A stretch of DNA of 64,000 nt, from assembly GCA_030426085.1 (NCBI GenBank), contig JAUHYW010000007.1, positions 124,001 to 188,000 of the forward strand, written 5' to 3'. The stretch comes from a bacterium. Its GTDB lineage: Bacteria > Myxococcota_A > Bradymonadia > UBA7976 > UBA1532. Each line of letters opens with the position of its first letter. Positions within the stretch are counted from its first letter, which is position 1. The notes beneath the pieces are model-generated. The model did no database searches. It saw nothing but the letters and a program-made list of their open reading frames with translations, and was not told the DNA's origin. The translations under genes were made by a program, and so were the position numbers. Shown one piece after another: positions 49,839 to 58,623 of the stretch.

Positions 49839-51827
49839 GTGATTCGGGCGATTGCGAGGCGGGTGTTCCGGGGCCGGACCGCCGTGCTTCTGGCGGCGGG
49901 GCTGGCGGCCGGGCCGGGCTGTCGGGGCGGTGGAGATCCCGGCGGGTCTCCGGCGGAGGGCGAGGCGAGGGCGCCGGCCCCCGAGAGCTCTCTGGAGCGC
50001 GATCTGCGGGCGCTGGCCGAGGCGTTGGAGAAGGCGCCGACGGTCGACCGGCTGCGGGCGGACTTCGTCGCCGAGCTGCCGAAGCCCGAGGCGTCCGACG
50101 CCGAGGCCTTGCGCGCCCGGGCGACCGATCCCGAGGCCGACGCGGCGGCCCGCACCGCGGCCCGGATCGCCCTGGGCGCGCTGGCCGACGCCGAGCGCAC
50201 TCAGGCGCTGCGCCACTGGATGAACGAGGCGATCAAGCTGCTGCCCGCGGGGGCCCGCGGCTCGAGCGCCGAGGTCGTCCGCCTGCTGACCACGTTGCAC
50301 GCGCCGCTGGCCGAGGCCCGAGGTCGACTGCCCGCCGCGCTCACAGCGGCGCTGCCCCCGGCGAGCCCCGGCGAGCGCATGGCCTGGACCCGTTCGATGG
50401 CCGAGCTGCCCGCCGCGCAGCCCGAGGCGGGTGACGCGCCGCTCTTGATGCGGCTGGCGCTGTTCGCCCACGCGGCGTCCCCCCGCCTGGCGTGGGTGAT
50501 GATGGCGCCGATCGATGCGCCGGCGGTGACCGAGGCGCTGGCGACGATGCCCCGGAGCGACATGGGCGATCCAGAGGGGTTGAGCCTGACGTGGTGGGCG
50601 CTGGCGCTGCACGCGACGACGCCCGGTGGTCGGGCCCGCCTGCGCGCGCTGACCGGCGCGGCGGGCCGGACCGGTGATCGGGCGACCGCCGTGCTCACCT
50701 GGCTGGGGGACGACGCCGTGCGGGGGGCGGCGGCGAAGTTGATCGATCGGCTCGCCGAGCAGACCGACGACGCGCTGGACTTCGATCGGCGCACGTTCGT
50801 CGAGGGCGCCGGCCGGCTGGCCGAGGGGGAGGACGCGGAGGGGGTCCTGGCGACGGCGCTGGCCCGCTACGGGGGGTCGCACGCGCCGCTGGCTCGACGG
50901 GCGCGGGTGCTCGCCGGCGCCGCCGGGGTGGCGGCCGATCGGGACGCGCTGTTCGAAGCGGTGACCGCCGATCCGGTCGACCCCCGGGCCCGGGGGATGC
51001 TGCTGCCGCTGCTTCGAGCGCAGGACGCCGAGCGCGTCGCGGCGCTGCTCGCCCGGGAGCGGTGGGGGTTGAAGGGCTTCTACCACCATGTGCGGATGGT
51101 CCAGCAGGCGCCAGCGGAGGTCGTGGCCCCGGTGGTCGCCACGGCGCTGGAGGCCGTCGCCGCCGAGCACCCCAAGCCCCAGACCCGGGAGTGGGCCCTG
51201 GGCGCGCTGGCCAAGGCCGGCGGTCCCCTGCCCCGGGTCGTGGTCGAGGCGGCGGCGAAGGGCTCGAAGGCCGGCACCCGCACGCTGGTCATGCGGGCCG
51301 ACGATCCGTGGGGTGCGCTGTGGACCCGGATCTCGGGCGACGACGACGCCGTCCGGCGGGCGGCGTACGAGGTCCTGATCGCGCCCCGGCTGCTGCCCTT
51401 CGACCCGACGCCGGCCCAGGCGGCGCAGATCCTCGGGCAGATCGCCGCCCACCTGACCCACCGCCCGGAGGACCCGTGGCTCTTCTTGCGGGCCACCCGG
51501 CGCTATGTCGATCTGGCCGGGGAGGCCCGCACGCCCGCGCTGGAGAAGGCCCTGGTGCGCAGCTTGAGGCCGTATTGCGTGACCACCGGGCCCGACGGCA
51601 AGCCATGGTGGGACGCGCTGCTGGCGGTGGCCCGGATGGACCACCCCGACGCGCGGGCGCTGCTTCGGGACGCCGTGAAGTCGGTGCCGACGGCTGGCGG
51701 GCGGGCGGTGCTCCGGCAGCGGGTGGGCTTGCCGCCCGATCCGAAGGACGCGCCGCCGACGCCCGAGGCCCAGCCGAAGCGTGGCGGGCACTGGTCGAAC
51801 CCCGCCGCCCCGGGAGGCGGCCGATGA
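49839..51827 (+). CDS. Lipoprotein-like helical-repeat protein
   Basis: 662 residues. GTG 49839 follows GGAGG five bases upstream. The N-terminus VFRGRTAVLLAAGLAAGPGC resembles a lipoprotein signal with C28, although the lipobox (GPGC) is imperfect. The rest is Ala/Leu/Arg-rich helix in HEAT-like repeats (for example VVAPVVATALEAVAAEHPKPQTREWALGALAKAG is two helices), ending in a Pro-rich tail. No family recognised. The stop overlaps the aminotransferase start by four bases. Confidence 0.62.
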   Translation: MIRAIARRVFRGRTAVLLAAGLAAGPGCRGGGDPGGSPAEGEARAPAPESSLERDLRALAEALEKAPTVDRLRADFVAELPKPEASDAEALRARATDPEADAAARTAARIALGALADAERTQALRHWMNEAIKLLPAGARGSSAEVVRLLTTLHAPLAEARGRLPAALTAALPPASPGERMAWTRSMAELPAAQPEAGDAPLLMRLALFAHAASPRLAWVMMAPIDAPAVTEALATMPRSDMGDPEGLSLTWWALALHATTPGGRARLRALTGAAGRTGDRATAVLTWLGDDAVRGAAAKLIDRLAEQTDDALDFDRRTFVEGAGRLAEGEDAEGVLATALARYGGSHAPLARRARVLAGAAGVAADRDALFEAVTADPVDPRARGMLLPLLRAQDAERVAALLARERWGLKGFYHHVRMVQQAPAEVVAPVVATALEAVAAEHPKPQTREWALGALAKAGGPLPRVVVEAAAKGSKAGTRTLVMRADDPWGALWTRISGDDDAVRRAAYEVLIAPRLLPFDPTPAQAAQILGQIAAHLTHRPEDPWLFLRATRRYVDLAGEARTPALEKALVRSLRPYCVTTGPDGKPWWDALLAVARMDHPDARALLRDAVKSVPTAGGRAVLRQRVGLPPDPKDAPPTPEAQPKRGGHWSNPAAPGGGR

Positions 51828-53041
51828 TCGCGGCCGATCCGCCGCCGCTGCCCCCGATGAAGGCCCGGCTGGGTGATCGGGGGCTGTTCCCCGATCTGGA
51901 GCCGAAGGTCTACCTCAACCACGCCGCGATCTCCCCGATGTCGACGGCGGCCCGCTCCGGGCTGATGCAGGCGGCCTCGCTCATCGCCCGCGACGGTCTG
52001 GGCGCCTTCCGCCCGCTGCTGGCTCAGCGGGGGCGCCTGCGGGCGACGCTGGCGGGGCTCGTCGGGGCCGAATCCGAGGACGTCGCGCTGGTGCTCAATA
52101 CGAGCGCCGGCTTGACCGCCCTCGCGCTGTGCATGCCCTGGCGACCGGGCGATCGGGTGGTGCTCTTCGAGGGTGAGTTCCCGGCGAACGTGACCCCCTG
52201 GCAACAGGCCGTCGCGACGTTCGGGCTCGATCCGGTCTACCTGCCGATCGCCGATCTGGCCCGCCCCGACGGGCCGGACTTCGGCCGGCTCGACGCGGCC
52301 CTGGCCGACGGCGCGCGCCTGGTGGCGATCAGCGCGGTGCAGTTCCAGACCGGGCTGCGGACGCCGCTGGGCGAGATCGCGGCCCGGTGCCACGCCCGGG
52401 GCGCCGAGCTGGCGGTGGACGCGATCCAGGCGGTGGGCTGCTGCCCGATCGACGTCGAGGCGCTGGGCGTCGACTACCTCGTCTGCGGGGGGCACAAGTG
52501 GCTGATGGGGCCCGAGGGCGCCGGCTTCGCCTGGGCCCGCCCGGACAAGGCCGCCGCGCTGGTGCCCCGGACCGCCGGCTGGCTGAGCCACGAGGCGGCG
52601 ACCGACTTCCTCTTCGAGCCGGGCAAGCTTCGCTATGACAAGCCCATCCAGCGGCGGCTGGGCTTCTTGGAGGGCGGCGCGCAGAACGCCATCGGCTACG
52701 CCGCGCTGGAGGGCGCGGTGCAGGCGCTGGTCGAGATCGGGGTCGAGGCGATCTTCGAGCATGTCCAGCGCTGGCACGACGCCGTCGACGGGCCGATGTC
52801 GGCCCGGGGCTTCCGCTCGAACCGGGCGCCCGATCGGGCGCGGCGCAGCGGCATCCTCACCTGGCGTCCGCCGGATGATCTGACGGCGGTGCAGCTCGCC
52901 GACGCGCTGGAGCGGCGGGGCGTCGCGTGCAGCACGCCCGAGGGCCTGCTGCGCTTCGCGCCCCACTGGCCCAACGCGCTGGAAGAGGCGGAGACGGCGA
53001 TCGGCGCGGTGGACGAGGCGCTCACCGAGCTGCGGGGCTGA
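51824..53041 (+). CDS. Class V (cysteine desulfurase-like) PLP aminotransferase family protein
   Basis: 405 residues with the fold-type I class V pattern: YLNHAAISP near the N-terminus, the cofactor-contact block VALVLNTSAGLTALALC, an Asp in AVDAIQAVG, and the PLP lysine K225 in GGHKWLMGP. The small C-terminal domain follows. Family members include selenocysteine lyases, kynureninases and isopenicillin epimerases; the substrate cannot be told from sequence. It lacks a desulfurase-type catalytic Cys loop that I can recognise. ATG 51824 overlaps the upstream lipoprotein stop and has GGAGGCGG as ribosome site. Confidence 0.85.
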   Translation: MIAADPPPLPPMKARLGDRGLFPDLEPKVYLNHAAISPMSTAARSGLMQAASLIARDGLGAFRPLLAQRGRLRATLAGLVGAESEDVALVLNTSAGLTALALCMPWRPGDRVVLFEGEFPANVTPWQQAVATFGLDPVYLPIADLARPDGPDFGRLDAALADGARLVAISAVQFQTGLRTPLGEIAARCHARGAELAVDAIQAVGCCPIDVEALGVDYLVCGGHKWLMGPEGAGFAWARPDKAAALVPRTAGWLSHEAATDFLFEPGKLRYDKPIQRRLGFLEGGAQNAIGYAALEGAVQALVEIGVEAIFEHVQRWHDAVDGPMSARGFRSNRAPDRARRSGILTWRPPDDLTAVQLADALERRGVACSTPEGLLRFAPHWPNALEEAETAIGAVDEALTELRG

Positions 53042-53062
53042 GTCCCCTGCCCGCGGCGCCCG

Positions 53063-53962
53063 CTACCGGGCCAACGCCTGGTTGAGGATGCGGTAGACCA
53101 GCTTCGCCGAGACGAAGTCCGGCCCGCGCAGGCCGTCGATCGGCGCCAGCTCGTTCACGTCGGCGCCGACCATCGTGCCCACCCGGGCGGCGGCCTCGAT
53201 GATGGGCATCACGTCGTCCCAGAAGAGCCCCCCCGGCTCGGGGGTGCCAGTCGCCGGCATGAGGCTGGCGTCGAGGCCATCCACGTCGAAGGTCAGGTAG
53301 AACGGGCGCCCGGCCAGCGGCGCGACGATGGCGTCGACGTCGTAGCGCTTCTTGTCCCGCCCCCAATGGATGCGGATGCGGTCCCGCTGGCTCTCGAGGT
53401 ACGGGATCTCGGACTTGCTGATGTTGCGGATGCCCACCGAGATCAAGGTGTCGACCTGGGGGTGGTCGAGGACCCGCCGCAGGGCCGACGCGTGGCTGTA
53501 GTGCTCGCCGTCGTAGCCGTCTCGCAGATCGGCGTGGGCGTCGAAGTGCAGCACGGCCAGCGACGGGTGGCGGGCGACGAACGGGCGGATGGCCCCGGCG
53601 GTGATCGAGTGCTCACCGCCGAGGACGAGGGGGAAGGCCCCCCGCTCGAGCACCCCCTCCACCAGCCCGGCGAGCTGATCGAGGGCGGCCTCGACCGGCT
53701 CGGCGACCGTCGGCGCAGCCAGGGTCGCGATGCCGTAGCGCTCGACCGCCTCGCACCACAGCACCTCGTCGAACGTCTCGACCTCGTGGCTGGCGGCGAT
53801 GATCGCGGCCGGGCCGCGGGCGGTGCCGCCGCCATAGCTGACGGTCGCCTCGAGGCCGAACGGGATCACCACCGCCCGGGCGTCGGCCGGGGCGTGGGCG
53901 TCGTCGGACCCGAGGCCGAGGAATCCGTCCTCGGGTCGCATGAAGGTCGGGGGGTGGATCAT
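53063..53962 (-). CDS. speB: Agmatinase-family ureohydrolase
   Basis: 299 residues, the usual size. The binuclear manganese site motifs of the arginase/agmatinase family are all present: GGEHS, HFDAHADLRD and FDVDGLDAS, followed by TGTPEPGG. Agmatinase hydrolyses agmatine to putrescine and urea; homologues act on guanidinobutyrate, guanidinopropionate or N1-aminopropylagmatine, so the exact substrate is open. It is the third gene of a minus-strand group with ornithine decarboxylase and a deoxyhypusine-synthase-like gene (gap 55 bases), consistent with polyamine formation. ATG 53962. Confidence 0.85.
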   Translation of the reverse strand: MIHPPTFMRPEDGFLGLGSDDAHAPADARAVVIPFGLEATVSYGGGTARGPAAIIAASHEVETFDEVLWCEAVERYGIATLAAPTVAEPVEAALDQLAGLVEGVLERGAFPLVLGGEHSITAGAIRPFVARHPSLAVLHFDAHADLRDGYDGEHYSHASALRRVLDHPQVDTLISVGIRNISKSEIPYLESQRDRIRIHWGRDKKRYDVDAIVAPLAGRPFYLTFDVDGLDASLMPATGTPEPGGLFWDDVMPIIEAAARVGTMVGADVNELAPIDGLRGPDFVSAKLVYRILNQALAR

Positions 53963-54017
53963 CGGGATCTCCGGGGGGTGGCCCCACCCGGGGATCGCGC
54001 GGGCGGGGCGGCGTCGT

Positions 54018-55073
54018 TCAGCGGCCGCCGAACAGGCGGGCGTGGGTCCGGCGGGCGCGGCTGCGCCAGGCGCCGCGGTGGTAGACGTCGCTGGCGATGA
54101 GGGGCAGCACGCTGGTCGCCTCGGCGTAGACCATCTGCTCCTTGACCGTGTCGACCTTGCCCCAGCTACAGGCCTCCTTGAGCGTCGAGCTGCTGCACGC
54201 GCCGTCGCGCACGTCGGCCACGGTGATCTGCACCGCGTAGGCGTGCATGTCGACCTCGCGGCCGAGGATCTCGGCGCACACCACCGTGTCCTGGGCGAAG
54301 TTCTTGGGCACCCCGCCGCCGACCATGAACAGCCCGGTGCGCCCGGCGGCCACCTTGATGTCGGTCAGCTCACGGAAGTCGGCGATGCTGTCCAGGGTCA
54401 TGTGGCGGCCCGGGTTGCGGACCTGGTGCACCACCAGCCCGAAGCCGGCCGAGCAGTCGGTGAACGCCGGGCAGAAGATCGGCACGTCGTGCTCGAAGCA
54501 GGTCTGCACGAGGCTGTCGGGCTTCTTGGCGTTGCCCTCGGCCAGCCACCGGCCCATCTCGCGGATGAACTCACGCGAGCTGTACGGCCGGGCGTCGAGT
54601 CGATCGGCGATGGCGGCGATGGTGTGGTCGGTCTCCTGCAGCGCCTCTTCGTCGATGTAGGTGTCGTAGATGCGGTCGATGTACATCGCCCGCAGCTCCT
54701 GATCGTCGTGCGCATCACCGGCCTGCGGCGCCTGGAAGTGCCGGTGGCCGAGGGCCTCGAAGAAGTCCATGTCGACGATGCTGGCGCCGGTGGACACGAT
54801 CACGTCGACCATGCCGAAGCGCACCAGATCGCTGTAGAGCTTCATGCAGCCGCCGGCGCTGGTGCTGCCGGCGAGGGTCAGCATCACCGTGCAGTCGGGG
54901 TCGCGCAGCATCTCGTCCCAGATGGACGCGGCGCGGGCCACCGTGCGGGCGGTGAAGCTCATGCGACCCATGCCCGCGATGATGGGGCGCGCGTCGAAAG
55001 CGGTGATGTCGATGTGCTCGACCGGCCGGTCGAGCAGGGCCGCCTTCTTGGCGGCCAGATCGTCACGCATCAT
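54018..55073 (-). CDS. Deoxyhypusine-synthase-like protein (probable homospermidine-type synthase)
   Basis: 351 residues. The family is clear from TLAGSTSAGG, VDVIVSTGASIVD, PIFCPAFTD, GGGVPKNF and the catalytic lysine K306 in CSWGK. Eukaryotic and archaeal deoxyhypusine synthase transfers the aminobutyl group of spermidine to eIF5A/aIF5A; bacteria lack that protein, and bacterial homologues are thought to transfer aminobutyl to small amines, as in homospermidine synthesis. Co-location with ornithine decarboxylase (putrescine source) supports a small-amine role. ATG 55073 is preceded by GGGAG inside the end of the decarboxylase gene; a TTG at 55088 is the alternative start. Confidence 0.85.
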   Translation of the reverse strand: MMRDDLAAKKAALLDRPVEHIDITAFDARPIIAGMGRMSFTARTVARAASIWDEMLRDPDCTVMLTLAGSTSAGGCMKLYSDLVRFGMVDVIVSTGASIVDMDFFEALGHRHFQAPQAGDAHDDQELRAMYIDRIYDTYIDEEALQETDHTIAAIADRLDARPYSSREFIREMGRWLAEGNAKKPDSLVQTCFEHDVPIFCPAFTDCSAGFGLVVHQVRNPGRHMTLDSIADFRELTDIKVAAGRTGLFMVGGGVPKNFAQDTVVCAEILGREVDMHAYAVQITVADVRDGACSSSTLKEACSWGKVDTVKEQMVYAEATSVLPLIASDVYHRGAWRSRARRTHARLFGGR

Positions 55074-55077
55074 GTCG

Positions 55078-56277
55078 TCAACTCCCAATGAGCCGCACTG
55101 CCGCGGCGGCCGGGCGCTCGCGCGCCACGTACTGGGTGAGGGCCGGCTCGTCTTCGATGATCGCCGGCGCCTCGGTCATGAACCCGTTGAAGCCGGTGCG
55201 CAGGGCCATGCCATACGCGCCGAGCATGTCGAACTCGATGTAGTCGCCATCGTCGGTGTCCTGGGGCAACCAGAACGGGCCGGCCATGGCGTCGATGCTG
55301 TCACAGGTGGGCCCGTAGAGCCGGAACGGCATCAGGCCGGTGGGCTCGTCGGGCCGATCCACGCGGATGCGCCGCGCGGGGTAGACGAAGCCGGGGCCGC
55401 CAGCGTCGAACAGCGCGCCGTAGGTCCCCTCGTTGAGGTAGAGGGCGTCCCCCTTGCGCAGCTCGACCCGGGTGAGGATCGAAGCCGACTCCGCCACCAG
55501 CGCCCGGCCGGGCTCGGCCCACAGGTCGCAGGTGTAGGTGATCGGCAGCTCCTCGGCCCACATGCGCTCGATGGCCTCGAAGTACGCGGTGAGCGGCGGC
55601 GGCTCCAGCCCCGGATAGCGCGCCGGGAAGCCCCCGCCCACGTCGATCACGTCGGCCACGACGCCCGCCCGCAGGATGAGCTGATGCACCCGCTGCAGCG
55701 CGCGGACCCACGCCTGGGGGTGCATCGACTGCGAGCCGACGTGGAAGCAGATGCCGAGCCGGGCCGCCCGATGGCGCACCGCCCGCAGCAGATCCACCGC
55801 CTCGAGGCCGTCGACGCCGAACTTGCGCGACAGCGAGAGCATGGCGTCGCTGTTGTCCACCGCGACCCGCACGAAGAGGCCCAGGTCGCGGGCGTTGTCC
55901 GTCGCCTCGAGGATCTTGTCGAGCTCGGCGGCGCAGTCGAGCGAGAAGTCGCGCACGCCGTAGTCGAAGTAGGCTCGGCGGATCGCGTGGCGCGACTTGA
56001 CCGGATGCATGAACGCCATGCGGGCCGAGGGGAACCGCTCGCCGATCAACATCACCTCGTTGAGCGAGGCGACGTCGAACGCGCGGATGCCGCCGACGTA
56101 CAGGGCGTCGAGGATGACCGGGTCGGGGTTGGCCTTGACCGCATAGAGCGACGTGCCGGGGAACCGGTCGACGAAGAACTCTGCCGCGCGGGTGGCGGCG
56201 TGCGGTCGGAGGCAGGCTACCGGAAGTTCGGGCCTCCGGAGGCCGGCGACCTCGACCGCAGATGGGAAACGCTGCAT
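55078..56277 (-). CDS. Ornithine/arginine-type decarboxylase, PLP fold type III
   Basis: 399 residues. The PLP lysine is K48 in YAVKANPDP; other family motifs are HVGSQS, GGGFPARY, the phosphate-binding AEPGRAL, and catalytic C325 in GPTCDSIDAM. The short length and the CDSID motif fit ornithine decarboxylase (putrescine from ornithine) better than diaminopimelate or biosynthetic arginine decarboxylase. It is the first gene of the polyamine group, and the next gene starts within four bases of its stop. ATG 56277. A promoter candidate lies about 75-103 bases upstream. Confidence 0.85.
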   Translation of the reverse strand: MQRFPSAVEVAGLRRPELPVACLRPHAATRAAEFFVDRFPGTSLYAVKANPDPVILDALYVGGIRAFDVASLNEVMLIGERFPSARMAFMHPVKSRHAIRRAYFDYGVRDFSLDCAAELDKILEATDNARDLGLFVRVAVDNSDAMLSLSRKFGVDGLEAVDLLRAVRHRAARLGICFHVGSQSMHPQAWVRALQRVHQLILRAGVVADVIDVGGGFPARYPGLEPPPLTAYFEAIERMWAEELPITYTCDLWAEPGRALVAESASILTRVELRKGDALYLNEGTYGALFDAGGPGFVYPARRIRVDRPDEPTGLMPFRLYGPTCDSIDAMAGPFWLPQDTDDGDYIEFDMLGAYGMALRTGFNGFMTEAPAIIEDEPALTQYVARERPAAAAVRLIGS

Positions 56278-56351
56278 CGCATAACACTCCCCGGGTGGGG
56301 TGGACGATACATCCGGAGGCGGTCGGCGCTCCGGGACGAAGTGCGGGGGGG

Positions 56352-56380
56352 TTTATCCGGCTATTCGACGAGCGAGTAAA
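56352..56380 (-). promoter_or_regulatory. Candidate promoter for the polyamine operon
   Basis: On the minus strand: TTTACT (56380-56375), 17-base spacer, GATAAA (56357-56352). Each hexamer matches four of six consensus bases, in a patch that is AT-rich for this genome. It would start a transcript roughly 65-70 bases before the decarboxylase ATG. Confidence 0.35.
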
Positions 56381-56672
56381 GCGGATTTCGATCGAGGGCT
56401 GTCTTTTTTCTACAAGCGCCTGGATTCGCTGGAGTTTCGGACGCGTCTTCCGAGCGGTTGCAGGGAGCGTCGGACCCCGCAGCGGGTCGCGTCGGGGATG
56501 TGACGCGCGGGGCGAGGCCTGCGCCGACATTGCTTTCGGGCATGGGAGAGCAGTGCGCGGACGTCGACCTCGCCCCGAGTCGTCGACCCCGATTGAAGCA
56601 TGAGTCATGCCACACCTGCGGAGCGGCTCGGGAGAGAGGGGATGCGGGCTGGAGGCGGCCCGGACAGCGCCC

Positions 56673-56725
56673 TGGGGTCCATCGACCCCGGGCGACCTGC
56701 CCCGCCGGTGGGGCCCATCGACCCC
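56673..56725. repeat. Tandem hairpin-forming 17-mers
   Basis: TGGGGTCCATCGACCCC at 56673-56689 and TGGGGCCCATCGACCCC at 56709-56725, differing at one base and offset by 36. The first can form GGGGTC/GACCCC around CATC, extendable to nine pairs with one wobble. They lie downstream of the minus-strand lipoprotein gene where a terminator would be, but no T-run follows on that strand. Confidence 0.5.
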
Positions 56726-56755
56726 AACCGACATGGCGGCCGCGCGCCGGCGCCG

Positions 56756-58585
56756 TCAGAGGGTGTTGAGGTACTCGACCAGATCGGCGACCGCGCCCGG
56801 CTCGAGCGCGCTGATCTGTCCGTGGTCGCTGCCGCCGCAGTCGGTGGGCGAGAATCGATCGGCGAGCGTGGGCGCGCAGCCGTCGTGCATGAACGGCCCC
56901 CGCAGGCCGATACCGCGCAGGGTCGGCGTCTGCAGCGCCAGCCCGGTGCCCACGTCGTGGGTCCCGTCGTCGGCCAGCCGCGCGCCGCCGTGGCAGCTCG
57001 CGCAGCCGACGACCGGATCTTCGTAGATCGCCCGGCCCCGCTCGGCGGCGACGGGATCGACGCCCAGATCGCCCTGGGGCAGCGGCACGCTGTCGATCCA
57101 GCGCAGCCACGCCTCGGCCAGCGGGCGGGTGACCATCGGGCCGCTCATGCGCCGGGCGAAGACCTCACCGGCGAGCACCGCGAAGTCCGACATGTCGCCC
57201 TCCCAGTGGAACGGCTCGGTGCCGGCGATGCCCCCTCGCAGCTCCTGGGTGCGCCGGGCGCCGGTGTCGCTGAAGACCCAGGTGTGCCCGTCATCACCGC
57301 CCTCGGGGTGACAGCTCGCGCAGGCGATGCCGCCGCCGCCGTCGACGTGGAACAGGTCGTGGCCGCTGTCGAAGACCGAGATCCCGCCGAGGTCGATGCG
57401 CGCCCCGTCGGGGCCGGCCAGGATCGCCGGCTCGCGGGAGAAGGCCCAGGTGTCGCCGCCCCGATCCACGTCCACCGCCACGTACTGCAGGGCGCCCTCG
57501 TCGTCGCCGACGGCCGCCGTCGTCTCGGCCTCGCGGCAGCTGTCGAAGCGACCCTGATCACTGACGACCGCGGTGGGCCGCAGCGTGCGGTTGCCCGGGG
57601 CGGCCAGGTGGAAGACGTCGCCGCCGACGGGCACCGCGTCCACCGCGAGCACCGCGCCCTGCGCCTCGCCGGCCACGACCCCCGACGACGAGTCGACCGT
57701 GCTCAGACCGGTGCGGGCGATGGGCGGCGTGCAGCCGCCGCCCCCGCCGTAGCCGCCCGGCGAGCGGGTCCCGACCGTCTGGTCGGTGGCGATGACGTGC
57801 ACCATGAGCGCGCCGCCGTCGGGCATCGCCCGCATCCGCCAGCCGCTGGTCGCGCCCGCCGAGTGGAAGTCGAGCGCGCTGGCCGCGCTGCCGAGCGTGT
57901 AGACATCGGGCGTCGCGTCGAAGTCGCCGAGGTGCAGCACCGACGCCGAGCGGAAGCGGCTGACCCACAGCGTGCCGTCGGCCCGGTCGAAGGCCACGTC
58001 GCGCAGGTCGGTCCGCAGCCAGCGCTCGGCGACGAGCCGCCCGTCGACCCCCAGCTTCATGAGCCGCCCGCCGAGGCAGGCGACGACGAGCTGGCCGTCG
58101 GGATCGGCGTCCAACCCGCGGGGCGAGGGGCAGACCGACCAGGTCTCGGTCAGCGCGCCGTCGCCGAGGTCGAGCACCGCGATGCCCCCCGCGTCGCGCA
58201 GGGCGACGAAGGCCCGATCGCCGTGCACCGCGATCCGCCCGGGGGTGCCGTCGACCGCGTGGGTCGCGACCACCCGCTCGTCGGTCAGGTCGACGACGAT
58301 CACCCGCCGCCGATCGGCGTCGCTGACGACGGCCCGGTCGGCGGCGATGGCGAGGGTGCTGGCCCCGATGGGCGGCGGCGGGATCTCGGCGGTCGAGACC
58401 GGCGGGAGCTGGCGGCGCTCGATGCCGTCGAAGGGGTTGTCGACCTCGCCCGGTGTCGGGGGATCGAAGACGCTCTCCGCGGGTTCGCCGCAGCCGGTGA
58501 GGGCCAGGGCGGCGGCCAGCGTCGCGAGGGTGAGGGAGATGGGTGACGGGCCGAAGGCACGTCCGGATGCGATGGGGGAAGGCAT
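56756..58585 (-). CDS. Di-haem beta-propeller lipoprotein 1
   Basis: 609 residues. Signal peptide with lipobox LTGC (C32). Residues about 60-380 have YVTN/propeller-like repeats (RAVVSDADRRRVIVVDL, GRIAVHGDRAFVALRDAGG). The C-terminal part has two haem-c sites, CASCH at 422-426 and CASCH at 528-532, with MHDG and other features of the cytochrome c peroxidase/MauG-like di-haem group (QTPTLRGIGLRGPFMHDGCAPTL, given in short). It should face the periplasm or outer surface and carry electrons or act on a substrate oxidatively. A close paralogue lies 38 bases upstream. The ATG 58585 start places the lipobox correctly; a longer frame to 58627 does not. Confidence 0.8.
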   Translation of the reverse strand: MPSPIASGRAFGPSPISLTLATLAAALALTGCGEPAESVFDPPTPGEVDNPFDGIERRQLPPVSTAEIPPPPIGASTLAIAADRAVVSDADRRRVIVVDLTDERVVATHAVDGTPGRIAVHGDRAFVALRDAGGIAVLDLGDGALTETWSVCPSPRGLDADPDGQLVVACLGGRLMKLGVDGRLVAERWLRTDLRDVAFDRADGTLWVSRFRSASVLHLGDFDATPDVYTLGSAASALDFHSAGATSGWRMRAMPDGGALMVHVIATDQTVGTRSPGGYGGGGGCTPPIARTGLSTVDSSSGVVAGEAQGAVLAVDAVPVGGDVFHLAAPGNRTLRPTAVVSDQGRFDSCREAETTAAVGDDEGALQYVAVDVDRGGDTWAFSREPAILAGPDGARIDLGGISVFDSGHDLFHVDGGGGIACASCHPEGGDDGHTWVFSDTGARRTQELRGGIAGTEPFHWEGDMSDFAVLAGEVFARRMSGPMVTRPLAEAWLRWIDSVPLPQGDLGVDPVAAERGRAIYEDPVVGCASCHGGARLADDGTHDVGTGLALQTPTLRGIGLRGPFMHDGCAPTLADRFSPTDCGGSDHGQISALEPGAVADLVEYLNTL

Positions 58586-58623
58586 ATGCGACCTCTCGGT
58601 CAGTCGTAGACGCTCGACGATAG

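Larger units (their letters stand above)
56278..56755. other. Intergenic region upstream of the polyamine operon
   Basis: 478 bases without a convincing gene. It holds the candidate promoter at 56352-56380, an isolated T6 tract at 56404-56409, and two near-identical hairpin-forming 17-mers at 56673 and 56709 just beyond the stop of the di-haem lipoprotein gene. Short frames here have no recognisable content. Confidence 0.5.

Noticed and set aside
56404-56409. T6 tract as an intrinsic terminator
   Set aside because: No convincing GC hairpin precedes it on the plus strand and no plus-strand gene ends nearby.
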